Of a stretch of DNA of 64,000 bases, positions 38,849 to 47,465 are shown piece by piece (positions within the stretch are counted from its first letter, which is position 1; each line of letters begins with the position of its first letter). This stretch comes from Fredinandcohnia onubensis. Its GTDB lineage: Bacteria > Bacillota > Bacilli > Bacillales > Bacillaceae_L. The stretch is taken from positions 1 through 64,000 of the forward strand of contig NZ_NSEB01000022.1 of NCBI RefSeq assembly GCF_002734215.1. The letters run 5' to 3'. The notes under the pieces are model-generated. The model searched no databases. It was not told where the DNA came from and saw nothing but the letters and a program-made list of their open reading frames with translations. The translations under genes were made by a program, and so were the position numbers.

Positions 38849-39217
38849 TATTCTAGTCCTCCTTGTAGAATAAAAAAACCCGGTTACTAATAGATAGTAA
38901 ATTGATCATTTTATTCAACTTGTTTCCTTAAATCCCACATAACTGATTGATTTGTTCTTCGCTTTTAAAAATTGATATAGAAAAACAATTGTAAGATTAT
39001 TGTAACATTTTTTTGAAAGTTTTTCAAATTTTCTTGTTGACAATATATTTTATCGTGAGGTAAAATGAAATTTTATTCCCTGCAACCACTTGATATAGCT
39101 ATAAAAAAAGGCTTCCCAAAAGTCATAAAACTTTTAGGAAACCTCTATAAACAATCACTTTCTATGTTGTTAATTGGAATGATAAATTAGAACCTCATTA
39201 AATGAGTGGCAGTGGCT
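38849..39217. other. Intergenic stretch with an isolated sigma-A promoter
   Basis: TTGACA (39037-39042) and TAAAAT (39061-39066) on the plus strand are 18 bases apart, with no recognised gene behind them. The strong hairpin at 39102-39144 (AGGCTTCCCAAAAGT/ACTTTTAGGAAACCT) belongs to the leftward DUF1456 gene. A 41-codon frame at 39065-39190 is probably chance. Confidence 0.5.
39102..39144 (-). terminator. Terminator of the DUF1456 gene
   Basis: On the minus strand AGGTTTCCTAAAAGT pairs with ACTTTTGGGAAGCCT and is followed by T7. Confidence 0.9.
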
Positions 39218-39721
39218 CTACCCTCTGTATTTGATCGTTAGCCCTTTTAAAAAGTTTCTGGCGAAATTATCTCCGCATTCTTTATAATTCTTATGTCCTT
39301 CTTTTCGTAATAAAGCCCCTAACTCTCCTTTTGTTACACGTAATCCTACATTATCAAAAATATCTAGCATATCCTCAGTCGTTAAAGCTAGTGCAATTTT
39401 GACTTTTTTTAATAGAAGATTATTTACGTTCCCACTTGTCTTTAGTGTAGGTTCTGGTGGATTAGGCTGTCCTGGTTTTGGCTCCTGCTTCCCTCTTTTG
39501 TAAATAATAAGGCCATTTAAAAATGAGTCTAACATACTGTGGGTACACTTTATTTGATCTTCATTCTCAAAATCATCTTCATCATATGTCTTTGTAAGAA
39601 TCTTTACAACATCTGGTACTGGCACGTCCATGCCACCAAGTTTAAAAATCTCTGCCATTTCTTTATTTTTTATTTCCAATGCATATCTCAATCGGATTAA
39701 AATATCGTTATTATCCATCAT
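39218..39721 (-). CDS. DUF1456 (YehS-like) protein
   Basis: This protein of about 167 residues has two copies of a 65-70-residue helical domain, each with the family pattern I-L-x-R-L-R-Y-A-L...M-x-x-I-F...V...L.K (residues about 4-75 and 100-165). A Pro-rich linker joins them. This is the DUF1456/YehS family, whose function is not known. Starts at 39721 or 39718 (adjacent ATGs) follow AAAGGGAG. A TTG further upstream is less likely because it lies before the ribosome binding site. Confidence 0.85.
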   Translation of the reverse strand: MMDNNDILIRLRYALEIKNKEMAEIFKLGGMDVPVPDVVKILTKTYDEDDFENEDQIKCTHSMLDSFLNGLIIYKRGKQEPKPGQPNPPEPTLKTSGNVNNLLLKKVKIALALTTEDMLDIFDNVGLRVTKGELGALLRKEGHKNYKECGDNFARNFLKGLTIKYRG

Positions 39722-39919
39722 TTGAGCTCCCTTTTTCAATAGTGTACCTGTTTAAGCAACGGGTAATTTTCGATTGCTTATACATAGATTCTACCCTTTT
39801 CCTTCAGCAGAAGCTAGCTCACTTCCCTTAATCTGGGATTTTTTACCCATTTTATTTAAAGACCTTATATAGACTTGTCGCAAAATTTAAAATAATTTAC
39901 CATAATAATGTAATCTACT

Positions 39920-39935
39920 TTGTTAGCGCTTGCAG
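39920..39935. promoter_or_regulatory. cre site upstream of the solute-binding protein-melA pair
   Basis: TTGTTAGCGCTTGCAG matches the CcpA consensus except at two positions. It lies 99 bp before the binding-protein gene, consistent with glucose repression of alpha-galactoside use. Confidence 0.65.
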
Positions 39936-40033
39936 TTCAATAAATAAAGGAGGGATCTAAAACATATAGGTTTATTCGATTTGTTATTTCAGGAGACGTT
40001 TGTTTTCAAAATTACCCTAGGGAGGTATTTTAT

Positions 40034-41308
40034 TTGAAAAAGAAAGGCTTATGTCTTTTAATGGTCTTATTTACTTTTGGATTTATACTAGCCGCATGTA
40101 ATGCTAATGAAGGTTCAACCCCGCCAGCGGATAAAAATGACCCTGCTGATGATGAGGGTATTTCTGGTGAGATCACGGTTTGGGCACATCCATATACGGG
40201 TGGTCCGGAAGCAGAAACGGCGATGTGGGACAAAATGATTGCTTCTTTTGAAGAACAATATGATGTAAAAGTAAATTTTGAAACCATACCATGGGCAAAC
40301 CGTGATCAGAAAATACTTACCGCACTTGCTTCTAACACGGGTCCAGATATTTTTTATGCCATTCCAGACCAAATGCCACAATATGCTGATGTAGGTATGT
40401 TATTAGAACTTGATCCCTATTTAGAAGACAACGATATGGATGATTTTGGTGAAACAGCATTGATGGCGACTCAGTGGAAAGGTAAAACTTACGGCCTTCC
40501 AATATTACAGGAAGCAACAACATTCTTTTATAATGTCGATGTCATTGAAGCAATAGGAGAAGATCCAAATAATCTTCCGAAAACATGGGACGAATTTAAA
40601 GAATGGGCTGAAAAAGCGAAAGCAAGTGGATATTATGCCATGAGCTATCCAGGTGGTGGTTCCATGAACCACACATTGTATCCATGGCTTTGGCAGGCAG
40701 GTGGAAATGTTGTAAACGAGGATAATGAAGTTTTAATCAATAGCCCAGAAGGTTTAGAAGCCTTTGAACTTATTAATGACATGTATCAAAAGGAATGGAT
40801 CCCTAATGATTCAATAACGGCTACGGATCATAACGCATTATGGTTAGGTGGAAAAATATTAGCTGTAATGGGATCTGCAGATTTAATATCTGTACTACAA
40901 GAAGAGGGAGATTTTGATTTTGTCATTTCACCACCACTAAAAAACAAGGAACAATTCGCTTATGGTACGACAGGAATGTTTGTTGTTGCTTCTAATAGTG
41001 ATAATCCAGATGCAGCTGCTGAGTTTTTAAAAACAATTACAAATGCAGACAATCAAAGAACTTTTAATTCTTTAACAAACTTTATACCTACAAGGGAATC
41101 GGCTAAAGATATTTTTGCTGAAGGAGATCCTTTAGGTTATGTTGCAGCGAACACACAATACGCACTACCTGGGGTAATCCATCCGAAAGGTCGAGCAATC
41201 ATGCCATTAATTCAGGCAGAATTACAAGCCATGATGGCAGGCGAAAAAACCCCGCAGGAAGCACTTGATGCTGCAGAAAAAGCAATTGAGACTGAGATTG
41301 CAAAGTAA
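40034..41308 (+). CDS. Sugar ABC transporter substrate-binding lipoprotein
   Basis: This 424-residue family-1 solute-binding protein starts at TTG after AGGGAGG. Its signal peptide ends in a lipobox (ILAAC, Cys22). The mature part shows the usual two-lobe pattern: ITVWAHPYTGG, DIFYAIPDQMPQYADVGMLLELDPYL, YGLPILQEATTFFYN and a late PEAAEFLKTI-like block. It precedes melA by 70 bp, so it probably binds alpha-galactosides such as melibiose or raffinose. In B. subtilis the corresponding operon has two permease genes between the binding protein and melA; here they are missing. It would need permeases and an ATPase (MsmX type) from elsewhere. Confidence 0.9.
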   Translation: MKKKGLCLLMVLFTFGFILAACNANEGSTPPADKNDPADDEGISGEITVWAHPYTGGPEAETAMWDKMIASFEEQYDVKVNFETIPWANRDQKILTALASNTGPDIFYAIPDQMPQYADVGMLLELDPYLEDNDMDDFGETALMATQWKGKTYGLPILQEATTFFYNVDVIEAIGEDPNNLPKTWDEFKEWAEKAKASGYYAMSYPGGGSMNHTLYPWLWQAGGNVVNEDNEVLINSPEGLEAFELINDMYQKEWIPNDSITATDHNALWLGGKILAVMGSADLISVLQEEGDFDFVISPPLKNKEQFAYGTTGMFVVASNSDNPDAAAEFLKTITNADNQRTFNSLTNFIPTRESAKDIFAEGDPLGYVAANTQYALPGVIHPKGRAIMPLIQAELQAMMAGEKTPQEALDAAEKAIETEIAK

Positions 41309-41378
41309 CGGAACTCGGGTAGTATATAAGAACGAAATGAACTCTGGAAATTCACGTAAATAAGGTGGGAAAACTTTA

Positions 41379-42680
41379 ATGTCAAAAATAACCATCATTG
41401 GAGCAGGAAGTACAGCTTTTGCTAAAAACCTACTAGGTGATTGCATGACGGTAGAAGCGCTTCAAGATTTTGAATTTGCATTATTTGATATTGACCAAGA
41501 AAGATTAAAAGAATCTGAAGCCATGTTGACTAACTTAAAGGAAAGTCTTCATTCAACTGTGAAAATTGCTTCCTATACGGACCGTAAACAGGCTTTAAGA
41601 AATGCAAAATATGTAATTAACACGATTCATGTAGGTGGGTATAATCCGGGTACAATCACTGACTTTGAGATACCAAAAAAATATAACCTACGACAAACTA
41701 TTGCCGATACAGTTGGAATCGGCGGTATTTTCCGTAGCTTACGTACGATCCCGGTTCTTATGGACATCGCTAAAGATATGGAAGAAGTTTGTCCTAATGC
41801 TTGGTTTTTAAATTATACAAACCCAATGGCAGTTTTGACTGGTACCATGTTACGGTATACAAATATTAAAACTGTCGGATTATGTCACAGTGTCCAAGTA
41901 TGTGCTAGTAGACTATTAGATTCTTTGGAAATGCCAAAAGATAAGGTACAGTGGAAGATTGCAGGTATTAATCATATGGCATGGCTGTTGGAAATTACGC
42001 GTGACGGAAAAGATTTATACCCAGTAATCAAGCAAAGAGCAATGGTAAAGCAAAAAACGAAACATGATGATATGGTTCGTTTCGAATTAATGAAACACTT
42101 TGGTTATTATGTCACCGAGTCATCGGAGCATAATGCCGAATATCATCCTTATTTTATCAAAAGTAAATATCCAGAGTTAATTGATCGTTTGAATATTCCA
42201 TTGGATGAATATCCAAGAAGATGTGTCAATCAAATTGAAGGCTGGAAAAATATGCGTGAGGTTTTGGTAAATAACAAAAATCTAACGCATGAACGTACGC
42301 ACGAATATGGCTCATACATTATTGAGGCAATGGAAACAGATGTCCCTTTTAAATTTGGGGGTAATGTCTTAAACACTGGTGGTTTGATTAGTAATCTACC
42401 AGAAAAAGCATGTGTGGAAGTCCCGTGTGTTGTTGACCGAAGCGGAATTGCTCCTACTTATGTTGGAGAGCTCCCACAACAATTAGCAGCTTTAAATCAA
42501 ACAAATATTAATACGCAATTACTTACAATCGAAGCCGCAATGACGCTGAAAAAAGAATATATTTATCAGGCTGCTATGCTTGACCCACATACAGCTGCTG
42601 AATTGTCTCTAGATGATATTGTTTCATTATGTGATGACCTTATTGAAGCACATGGGGATTGGTTACCAAAATATAATTAA
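41379..42680 (+). CDS. melA: Alpha-galactosidase (GH4)
   Basis: This 433-residue NAD/Mn-dependent glycoside hydrolase family 4 enzyme cleaves alpha-galactosides. The NAD loop is GAGSTAFAKN. The metal-ligand cysteine lies in LCHSVQVC and the partner histidine in GINHMAWLLE. The sequence follows B. subtilis MelA closely along its length (for example GGIFRSLRTIPVL, MVRFELMKHFGYYVTESSEH and NVLNTGGLISNLP). It acts in the cytosol on imported melibiose or raffinose. A strong terminator follows at 42697-42756. Confidence 0.96.
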   Translation: MSKITIIGAGSTAFAKNLLGDCMTVEALQDFEFALFDIDQERLKESEAMLTNLKESLHSTVKIASYTDRKQALRNAKYVINTIHVGGYNPGTITDFEIPKKYNLRQTIADTVGIGGIFRSLRTIPVLMDIAKDMEEVCPNAWFLNYTNPMAVLTGTMLRYTNIKTVGLCHSVQVCASRLLDSLEMPKDKVQWKIAGINHMAWLLEITRDGKDLYPVIKQRAMVKQKTKHDDMVRFELMKHFGYYVTESSEHNAEYHPYFIKSKYPELIDRLNIPLDEYPRRCVNQIEGWKNMREVLVNNKNLTHERTHEYGSYIIEAMETDVPFKFGGNVLNTGGLISNLPEKACVEVPCVVDRSGIAPTYVGELPQQLAALNQTNINTQLLTIEAAMTLKKEYIYQAAMLDPHTAAELSLDDIVSLCDDLIEAHGDWLPKYN

Positions 42681-42696
42681 TTGCATCTTTCATTTG

Positions 42697-42756
42697 TCCG
42701 CGACCTCTTCGTTCTATGTAGTAGATACATTCGTTCTAGTAGGTCGCGGATTTTTA
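42697..42756 (+). terminator. Terminator of melA
   Basis: TCCGCGACCT and AGGTCGCGGA form a perfect 10-bp stem followed by T5. The loop is unusually long, 34 bases. Confidence 0.88.
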
Positions 42757-42784
42757 TAATTCAAGAAATAAGGAGATTAAATGA

Positions 42785-45079
42785 ATGAAACGTTTATTTT
42801 TTATTCTACTATCATTTGTCCTACTTTTTTCAATGTTTATTACACCACAACCTATTAAAACTCATGCAGGAACAACCGGGACACAAGGGTTTGTAAAAAA
42901 ATTAGGTGTACCACATTACACCGTTGGAATTTTCTCGAGTGCTTATGGAGAGGGGCCAAATGGAATACAGGCCACTTTTGTTGCGTCTTCCGGAGTATTT
43001 AACGTGATTAATACGGTTACTGGTGAAAAAGTGGCTAGCCACAAGCTAAATAATACAAGTTCGATTTGGGGAGTGACCGTTGATCCTTCGGGTATGGTTT
43101 ATCTCGCAGATACGACCAACCTTTTCCGTTATAACCCGCAAACAGATGTACTTGAAGACCTTGGGAGGGCAACAGAAACAGAAGGAGCAACTTGGGGAAT
43201 CACGTCCGATGAAAATGGTCGTATTTATGGCGGAACATGGCCAAATGGGAAAGTATTTATGTACGATCCAGTAACAGACCGTTTCACTGATTTCGGCACA
43301 ACGGCTGAAGGTGCAGGATATGCAAGAGATGTTCAAGTATATGAAGGAAAACTTTATGTTGGTGTGGGAATTGAACAACACCTAATCGAATATGATTTGA
43401 CCAGTGGAGAGAAAACTGAAATCCTTCTACCAGAAGAGAACCAAGATGAAGGAACCCCTTATGATGTTGATATCCGCGGTGATTATTTATTTACTCGTTT
43501 AGAAAAATCTAGCTCTCTACTAGTTTATGATCTGATTAATAAAACTTGGGTTGATGAAATCACGCAAGTAAAAGGCAGCATGGTCTCCCCTCTCGATGCA
43601 GATAATAAAGTCTATTTTCACAAAGGAACTACAATTCATTCCTATGATTTAGATACGCTAGAATTGTCAGCGACAGAACTTAATGACACTTGGAGCAGCA
43701 AAGGGTTCGGTTGGATTGAACTCGATGAACCAGGATTTGAAGGGTTAAATTTAACAAGCTTACGTTTTAATGGAACCTATTGGATTTATAATCCAACAAC
43801 GGGTCAATCAAAAGAAATGACAGCCCAAATTGAAGGACAACCAATCAGCATTCAATCGATTGCCTTAGGTCCAGATGGAAATATCTATTCCAGTGGTTAC
43901 CATTCTGGTGGATTCGCCTATTACTCTACTACAGATGATAAAATTACAAGTTTTACCGGATTTGGACAAGGGGAAGGTATTATAGCGACAGAGAATTATT
44001 TATATTTAGGTGTCTATCCTGGAGCCAATATTTATCAATATGACCCTACCCTTCCTTATCAACATGATCCGACCGTTCCTGAAAAACAAACTAATCCAAA
44101 GGTCCTTTTTTCATTAAATGGTATGGAACAGGATCGCCCATTTGCCTGGGCAGAAGGTGATGGTCTAGTTTTTGTAGGTACTGTTCCTGATTATGGTGTG
44201 TTAGGTGGAACACTTTCCATATTAAATGAAGCTACAGGTGAGCACGAAACATTTAGAAATGTTGTCCAAGATCAAAGCATTATCTCTCTCCAATACAAAG
44301 ATGGATTAATCTATGGCGGTACAAGTGTGTATGGTGGATTGGATAGTACGCCGACCGCTAATGATGCAAAGCTATTTATTTTCGATCCAGAAACAAAAGA
44401 AAAAATATACGAAGGTACTCCGATTCCTGGGGAAAGAGGTATTGGTGCACTTGAGTTTGATGACGAAGGTTATTTATGGGGCATGACTCGAGGTAAAATC
44501 TTTAAATTCGATCCAAAATCCCGTGAAGTTCTTCAGTCAAAAGAGTTGTTCAGCTATAGCTGGGATGGAGTTAGTCACTACTGGAAAGGTGCATTCTTAG
44601 ACTTTGATGAGGATGGCAACTTCTATGGAACATCTTTAGGTCGATTGTTTAAATTCAATCCAAATAACTGGGAAATAGAAATCTTGGATGACAACGCTTC
44701 TCTTTATGCAAAAGATGATGAAGGGAATATCTACTTTTCACGCGGAGCAGAATTATTTGCTTATGTTCGTGATGGTGAAGAAAGTACGCTACCAGAAGCC
44801 CCAATCATCTTAGACCCAGTAAAACCAATGTCTACGAACAACAGTACACCAGAGATAACAATTGAGACTGAGCCAGGAGCAAAAGTGTTCATTGTCGATA
44901 ATGATGAAACAGTTGGTGTTGGTGAAGCGAATAAGAATGGTATTGCTGTGATCAAAACACAATCCCTATCACAGGGAATTCATAAGATGAAAGCTTATGT
45001 GGTTGATAAAGTTGGAAATAAAAGTGACCTAGTCGCAGTTCCACACATTATTATTAACAATGGTAAAAAACCAAATTAA
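42785..45079 (+). CDS. Secreted beta-propeller protein with C-terminal Ig-like domain
   Basis: This 764-residue protein has an N-terminal Sec signal peptide (about 1-29, hydrophobic core, cleavage near THA-G). About 650 residues follow with repeated propeller-blade patterns such as WGVTVDPSGMVYLADTTNLFRYNP, WGITSDENGRIYGGTWPNGKVFMYDP and ALGPDGNIYSSGYHSGGF. A bacterial Ig-like domain (about 675-764) ends it, with TPEITIETEPGAKVFI and the typical YVVDKVGNKS. No LPXTG or lipobox is present, so it should be released or loosely wall-bound. It sits after melA, suggesting a role in binding or cleaving an extracellular carbohydrate. No catalytic motif is recognised. Confidence 0.8.
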   Translation: MKRLFFILLSFVLLFSMFITPQPIKTHAGTTGTQGFVKKLGVPHYTVGIFSSAYGEGPNGIQATFVASSGVFNVINTVTGEKVASHKLNNTSSIWGVTVDPSGMVYLADTTNLFRYNPQTDVLEDLGRATETEGATWGITSDENGRIYGGTWPNGKVFMYDPVTDRFTDFGTTAEGAGYARDVQVYEGKLYVGVGIEQHLIEYDLTSGEKTEILLPEENQDEGTPYDVDIRGDYLFTRLEKSSSLLVYDLINKTWVDEITQVKGSMVSPLDADNKVYFHKGTTIHSYDLDTLELSATELNDTWSSKGFGWIELDEPGFEGLNLTSLRFNGTYWIYNPTTGQSKEMTAQIEGQPISIQSIALGPDGNIYSSGYHSGGFAYYSTTDDKITSFTGFGQGEGIIATENYLYLGVYPGANIYQYDPTLPYQHDPTVPEKQTNPKVLFSLNGMEQDRPFAWAEGDGLVFVGTVPDYGVLGGTLSILNEATGEHETFRNVVQDQSIISLQYKDGLIYGGTSVYGGLDSTPTANDAKLFIFDPETKEKIYEGTPIPGERGIGALEFDDEGYLWGMTRGKIFKFDPKSREVLQSKELFSYSWDGVSHYWKGAFLDFDEDGNFYGTSLGRLFKFNPNNWEIEILDDNASLYAKDDEGNIYFSRGAELFAYVRDGEESTLPEAPIILDPVKPMSTNNSTPEITIETEPGAKVFIVDNDETVGVGEANKNGIAVIKTQSLSQGIHKMKAYVVDKVGNKSDLVAVPHIIINNGKKPN

Positions 45080-45095
45080 TAGAATATAAATGCAT

Positions 45096-45146
45096 GGGGC
45101 TGTCCCTTAAGTTATTTGGTTTGACTTAGGACAGCTCCCTTTTTTA
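45096..45146. terminator. Bidirectional terminator after the propeller gene
   Basis: GGGGCTGTCC..TTAAGT pairs with ACTTAGGACAGCTCCC, followed by T6 on the plus strand. It separates convergent genes. Confidence 0.85.
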
Positions 45147-45151
45147 TTACC

Positions 45152-46063
45152 TTACTTCTGTTCCGCTAGTTTCGTAAGAATTTCTTCGCACATTTCATGG
45201 GTTTTCAATGCATCCCGAGCTGAAATTAAGGTTTCCGAATTTGTGCTGACAGCACGAATAAAATCTTTCACCATTTGCTCAAACCCTCTTTTAAACAAGG
45301 TTGGCTCCCAATCACTGCTCCGAACCTCACTATTTTCTATACCTTTCGAAATGACTAAGTTGGATACATTCGTGACCGTCCGCTTCTCGAACGGACCCAT
45401 AACTTGGGCAATTTCCTCAGTGGTCCCGTTATCCCTGTTCATAATGCCGATTGCCGTACCATCTTTTGAAATAAACTGAATCACCACATGAAATAAGGAT
45501 TCATGATCCATACGGCCATTCACAACAATGTCATCGATCGGGTGCGGAAATAAATACCTCATCGTATCCACTACATGGATGAAATCATCGAAAATAAACG
45601 TCCTCGGCTCACCAGGTAGATTATTACGGTTTTTCTGGACCACAATCATATTTGGCTGAGATACTTCCTTCAAACTTCTATACGAAGGGGCAAATCTGCG
45701 ATTAAATCCGGTCATAAGAATAAGGCCCCGCTCCTCCGCCAGTTCAACAAGTCTTTTAGCACCTTCATAATTATCCGTAATGGGTTTGTCCACAAACACA
45801 TGAATCCCGTGTTGTAGAAGCAGATTAACTATTTCTTCATGAGAGGATGTCGACGAATGGATGAATGCCCCCGTAATCCCACTATCAACCAGGGATTTGA
45901 GGTCGGAGTGAATATGTTCAAACCGATACTGGTCGGTAATTTCCCGTAACTTTTCTTGGTTTCTTGTGTAAAAATGAAACTCTATCTCCTTTAATCCACT
46001 ATAAACAGGAAGATACGCTTTTTGTGCAATATCTCCAAGTCCAATAACCCCAATTTTCGTCAT
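45152..46063 (-). CDS. Gfo/Idh/MocA-family oxidoreductase
   Basis: This 303-residue NAD(P)-dependent protein has an N-terminal Rossmann fold (GVIGLGDIAQKAYLP). The family's EKPxx lysine motif appears as HVFVDKPITDNYEGA, and a C-terminal alpha/beta domain follows. Members oxidise sugars, inositols or related compounds. It is somewhat shorter than the usual 330-370. No partner gene points to a substrate. Partial copies of the GTCACAGTGACG element lie in the 250 bp upstream. Confidence 0.88.
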   Translation of the reverse strand: MTKIGVIGLGDIAQKAYLPVYSGLKEIEFHFYTRNQEKLREITDQYRFEHIHSDLKSLVDSGITGAFIHSSTSSHEEIVNLLLQHGIHVFVDKPITDNYEGAKRLVELAEERGLILMTGFNRRFAPSYRSLKEVSQPNMIVVQKNRNNLPGEPRTFIFDDFIHVVDTMRYLFPHPIDDIVVNGRMDHESLFHVVIQFISKDGTAIGIMNRDNGTTEEIAQVMGPFEKRTVTNVSNLVISKGIENSEVRSSDWEPTLFKRGFEQMVKDFIRAVSTNSETLISARDALKTHEMCEEILTKLAEQK

Positions 46064-46088
46064 TATAAATTCCCCTTTTTTAGATTAA

Positions 46089-46176
46089 GTCACAGTGATG
46101 AAAAAAACACTTACAATAATGATAGTAAAACAGCAACCAATAAACAAGTTCAATACGCGTCACAGTGACGACCGAA
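46089..46176 (+). repeat. Two partial copies of the GTCACAGTGACG element
   Basis: GTCACAGTGATGA (46089-46101) and GTCACAGTGACGACCGAAT (46159-46177) match the first 12-19 bases of the 57-bp element but lack the rest. Orientation is the same as in the full copies. Confidence 0.65.
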
Positions 46177-46313
46177 TCATAGAATTTACATTAAAGTACT
46201 GTTATAACACAAACGGATTACAGCGTATACTTTTATAAAAAAAAATCCCCATCACCACTAGAAAATTTCATAGTCGTTTTGGGAAATTTTTATGTTCACG
46301 TGCTATACCTTTT

Positions 46314-47369
46314 TTAGAATGCCCTTTCTACAAACCAAACAATTCCGAATGCTAAAATTGCAACCGAAGTTCCTGGAACCACCCATTTAATAGGTTTGAA
46401 TGTCAATTTTTTTAACCACAGGAGGATTGGGAATACCACTGAAACGATGATAAGTTGTCCAATTTCAATACCGATATTAAATGATAATAGGGAAGTGACC
46501 AAATGACTTCCATCAAGTCGCATCTCCGAGAGTATTCCTGCAAAACCGAATCCATGGATAAGTCCAAAACCAAAAGCAAGCCATGGCTGATGCTTTGAGT
46601 TAGGGTTAAAAATATTGATAAGTGCTATGTAAATGATACTTAAAGCAATGGCAGACTCTACTAACCTGCCAGGTAATTGAACAATATCTAGTGTTGCAAG
46701 TGCTAAAGTAATACTGTGGGCGATCGTAAACGCCGTAATCAAGGAGAAAATGTTTCGGATGTTTTTTGCCCCAAATAATAAGCTAATAACAAACAGGATA
46801 TGATCATAACCTGTAAAGATATGCTCTAATCCAAGTAATAGAAACTGCTTCGCTGATTGAAAAAAGGTCACTTCTCCAATTTCAAGCTCTCTTGATTCGT
46901 ATGACAGAACCGCCTCTTGTTGTTTACCATCTAATTTAATCGTTGCATAATTGGCATGACTGGGATCTGAATCATCTAAAAAAATATTATAGTCTAAGAC
47001 TAATTTTTCAGGTTTTTCTTCTAGCTCATAGTTTAGGTCTATTACCGCAAACTGTCGCTCATTAATCGTTTCAACATCAGAAGTTTCTATGACACCCTCG
47101 ACTTTAACACTATCTGCATAAAGTTCAATATGGGTATTTATATAATCCTGAACCATTTTCGTATCAAATTCTTGCTGATTATCCATTTCTTTTTGCATTG
47201 AATGACCAAGTTCTGTAAGATCGAGCTTCAGTTCATAATTGAGATTACTCCCGTTCACATTAATATGGGAGTACCCTTCACTGTTATTGGTATGGGCATA
47301 TGCAGAGGGAGATTTTAGTAAAGAGGTAATTGAAATCATCATTATAATCAATAAAAATAGCTTTTTCAT
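46314..47369 (-). CDS. HupE/UreJ-like membrane protein
   Basis: This protein of about 351 residues has a signal peptide (about 1-26, ending SAYA-H). An extracytoplasmic domain of about 150 residues precedes a HupE/UreJ_2-type membrane domain of six or seven helices (LGLEHIFTGYDHILFVISLLFG, TAFTIAHSITLALATL and the HGFGFAGIL motif). The conserved His/Asp pattern suggests metal (nickel or cobalt) handling, but this subfamily's role is not established. It lies 96 bp downstream of the secreted PHP gene with a moderate terminator in between. The start is taken at M-K-K-L-F, four codons into the longest frame. Confidence 0.82.
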   Translation of the reverse strand: MKKLFLLIIMMISITSLLKSPSAYAHTNNSEGYSHINVNGSNLNYELKLDLTELGHSMQKEMDNQQEFDTKMVQDYINTHIELYADSVKVEGVIETSDVETINERQFAVIDLNYELEEKPEKLVLDYNIFLDDSDPSHANYATIKLDGKQQEAVLSYESRELEIGEVTFFQSAKQFLLLGLEHIFTGYDHILFVISLLFGAKNIRNIFSLITAFTIAHSITLALATLDIVQLPGRLVESAIALSIIYIALINIFNPNSKHQPWLAFGFGLIHGFGFAGILSEMRLDGSHLVTSLLSFNIGIEIGQLIIVSVVFPILLWLKKLTFKPIKWVVPGTSVAILAFGIVWFVERAF

Positions 47370-47410
47370 AGAATCCTCCATATTTAAATAGTTTCATTCG
47401 CTCATGCTGA

Positions 47411-47448
47411 AAAAAGGAAAGACAAGGAGGTCTTCGTCTCCTCGCCTT
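47411..47448 (-). terminator. Hairpin between the PHP and HupE-like genes
   Basis: AAGGCGAGGAG and CTCCTTGTCTT pair with two G-U wobbles and are followed by TCCTTTTTT on the minus strand. Partial read-through into the HupE-like gene is possible. Confidence 0.6.
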
Positions 47449-47465
47449 ATTTCATGTTTTATAAC

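Noticed and set aside
39065-39190. A 41-codon plus-strand frame (starting M-K-F-Y-S-L) overlapping a TTGACA-N18-TAAAAT promoter
   Set aside because: The start codon lies inside the promoter -10, and the frame runs through the terminator hairpin of the opposite gene. There is no convincing ribosome binding site. It is most likely chance.
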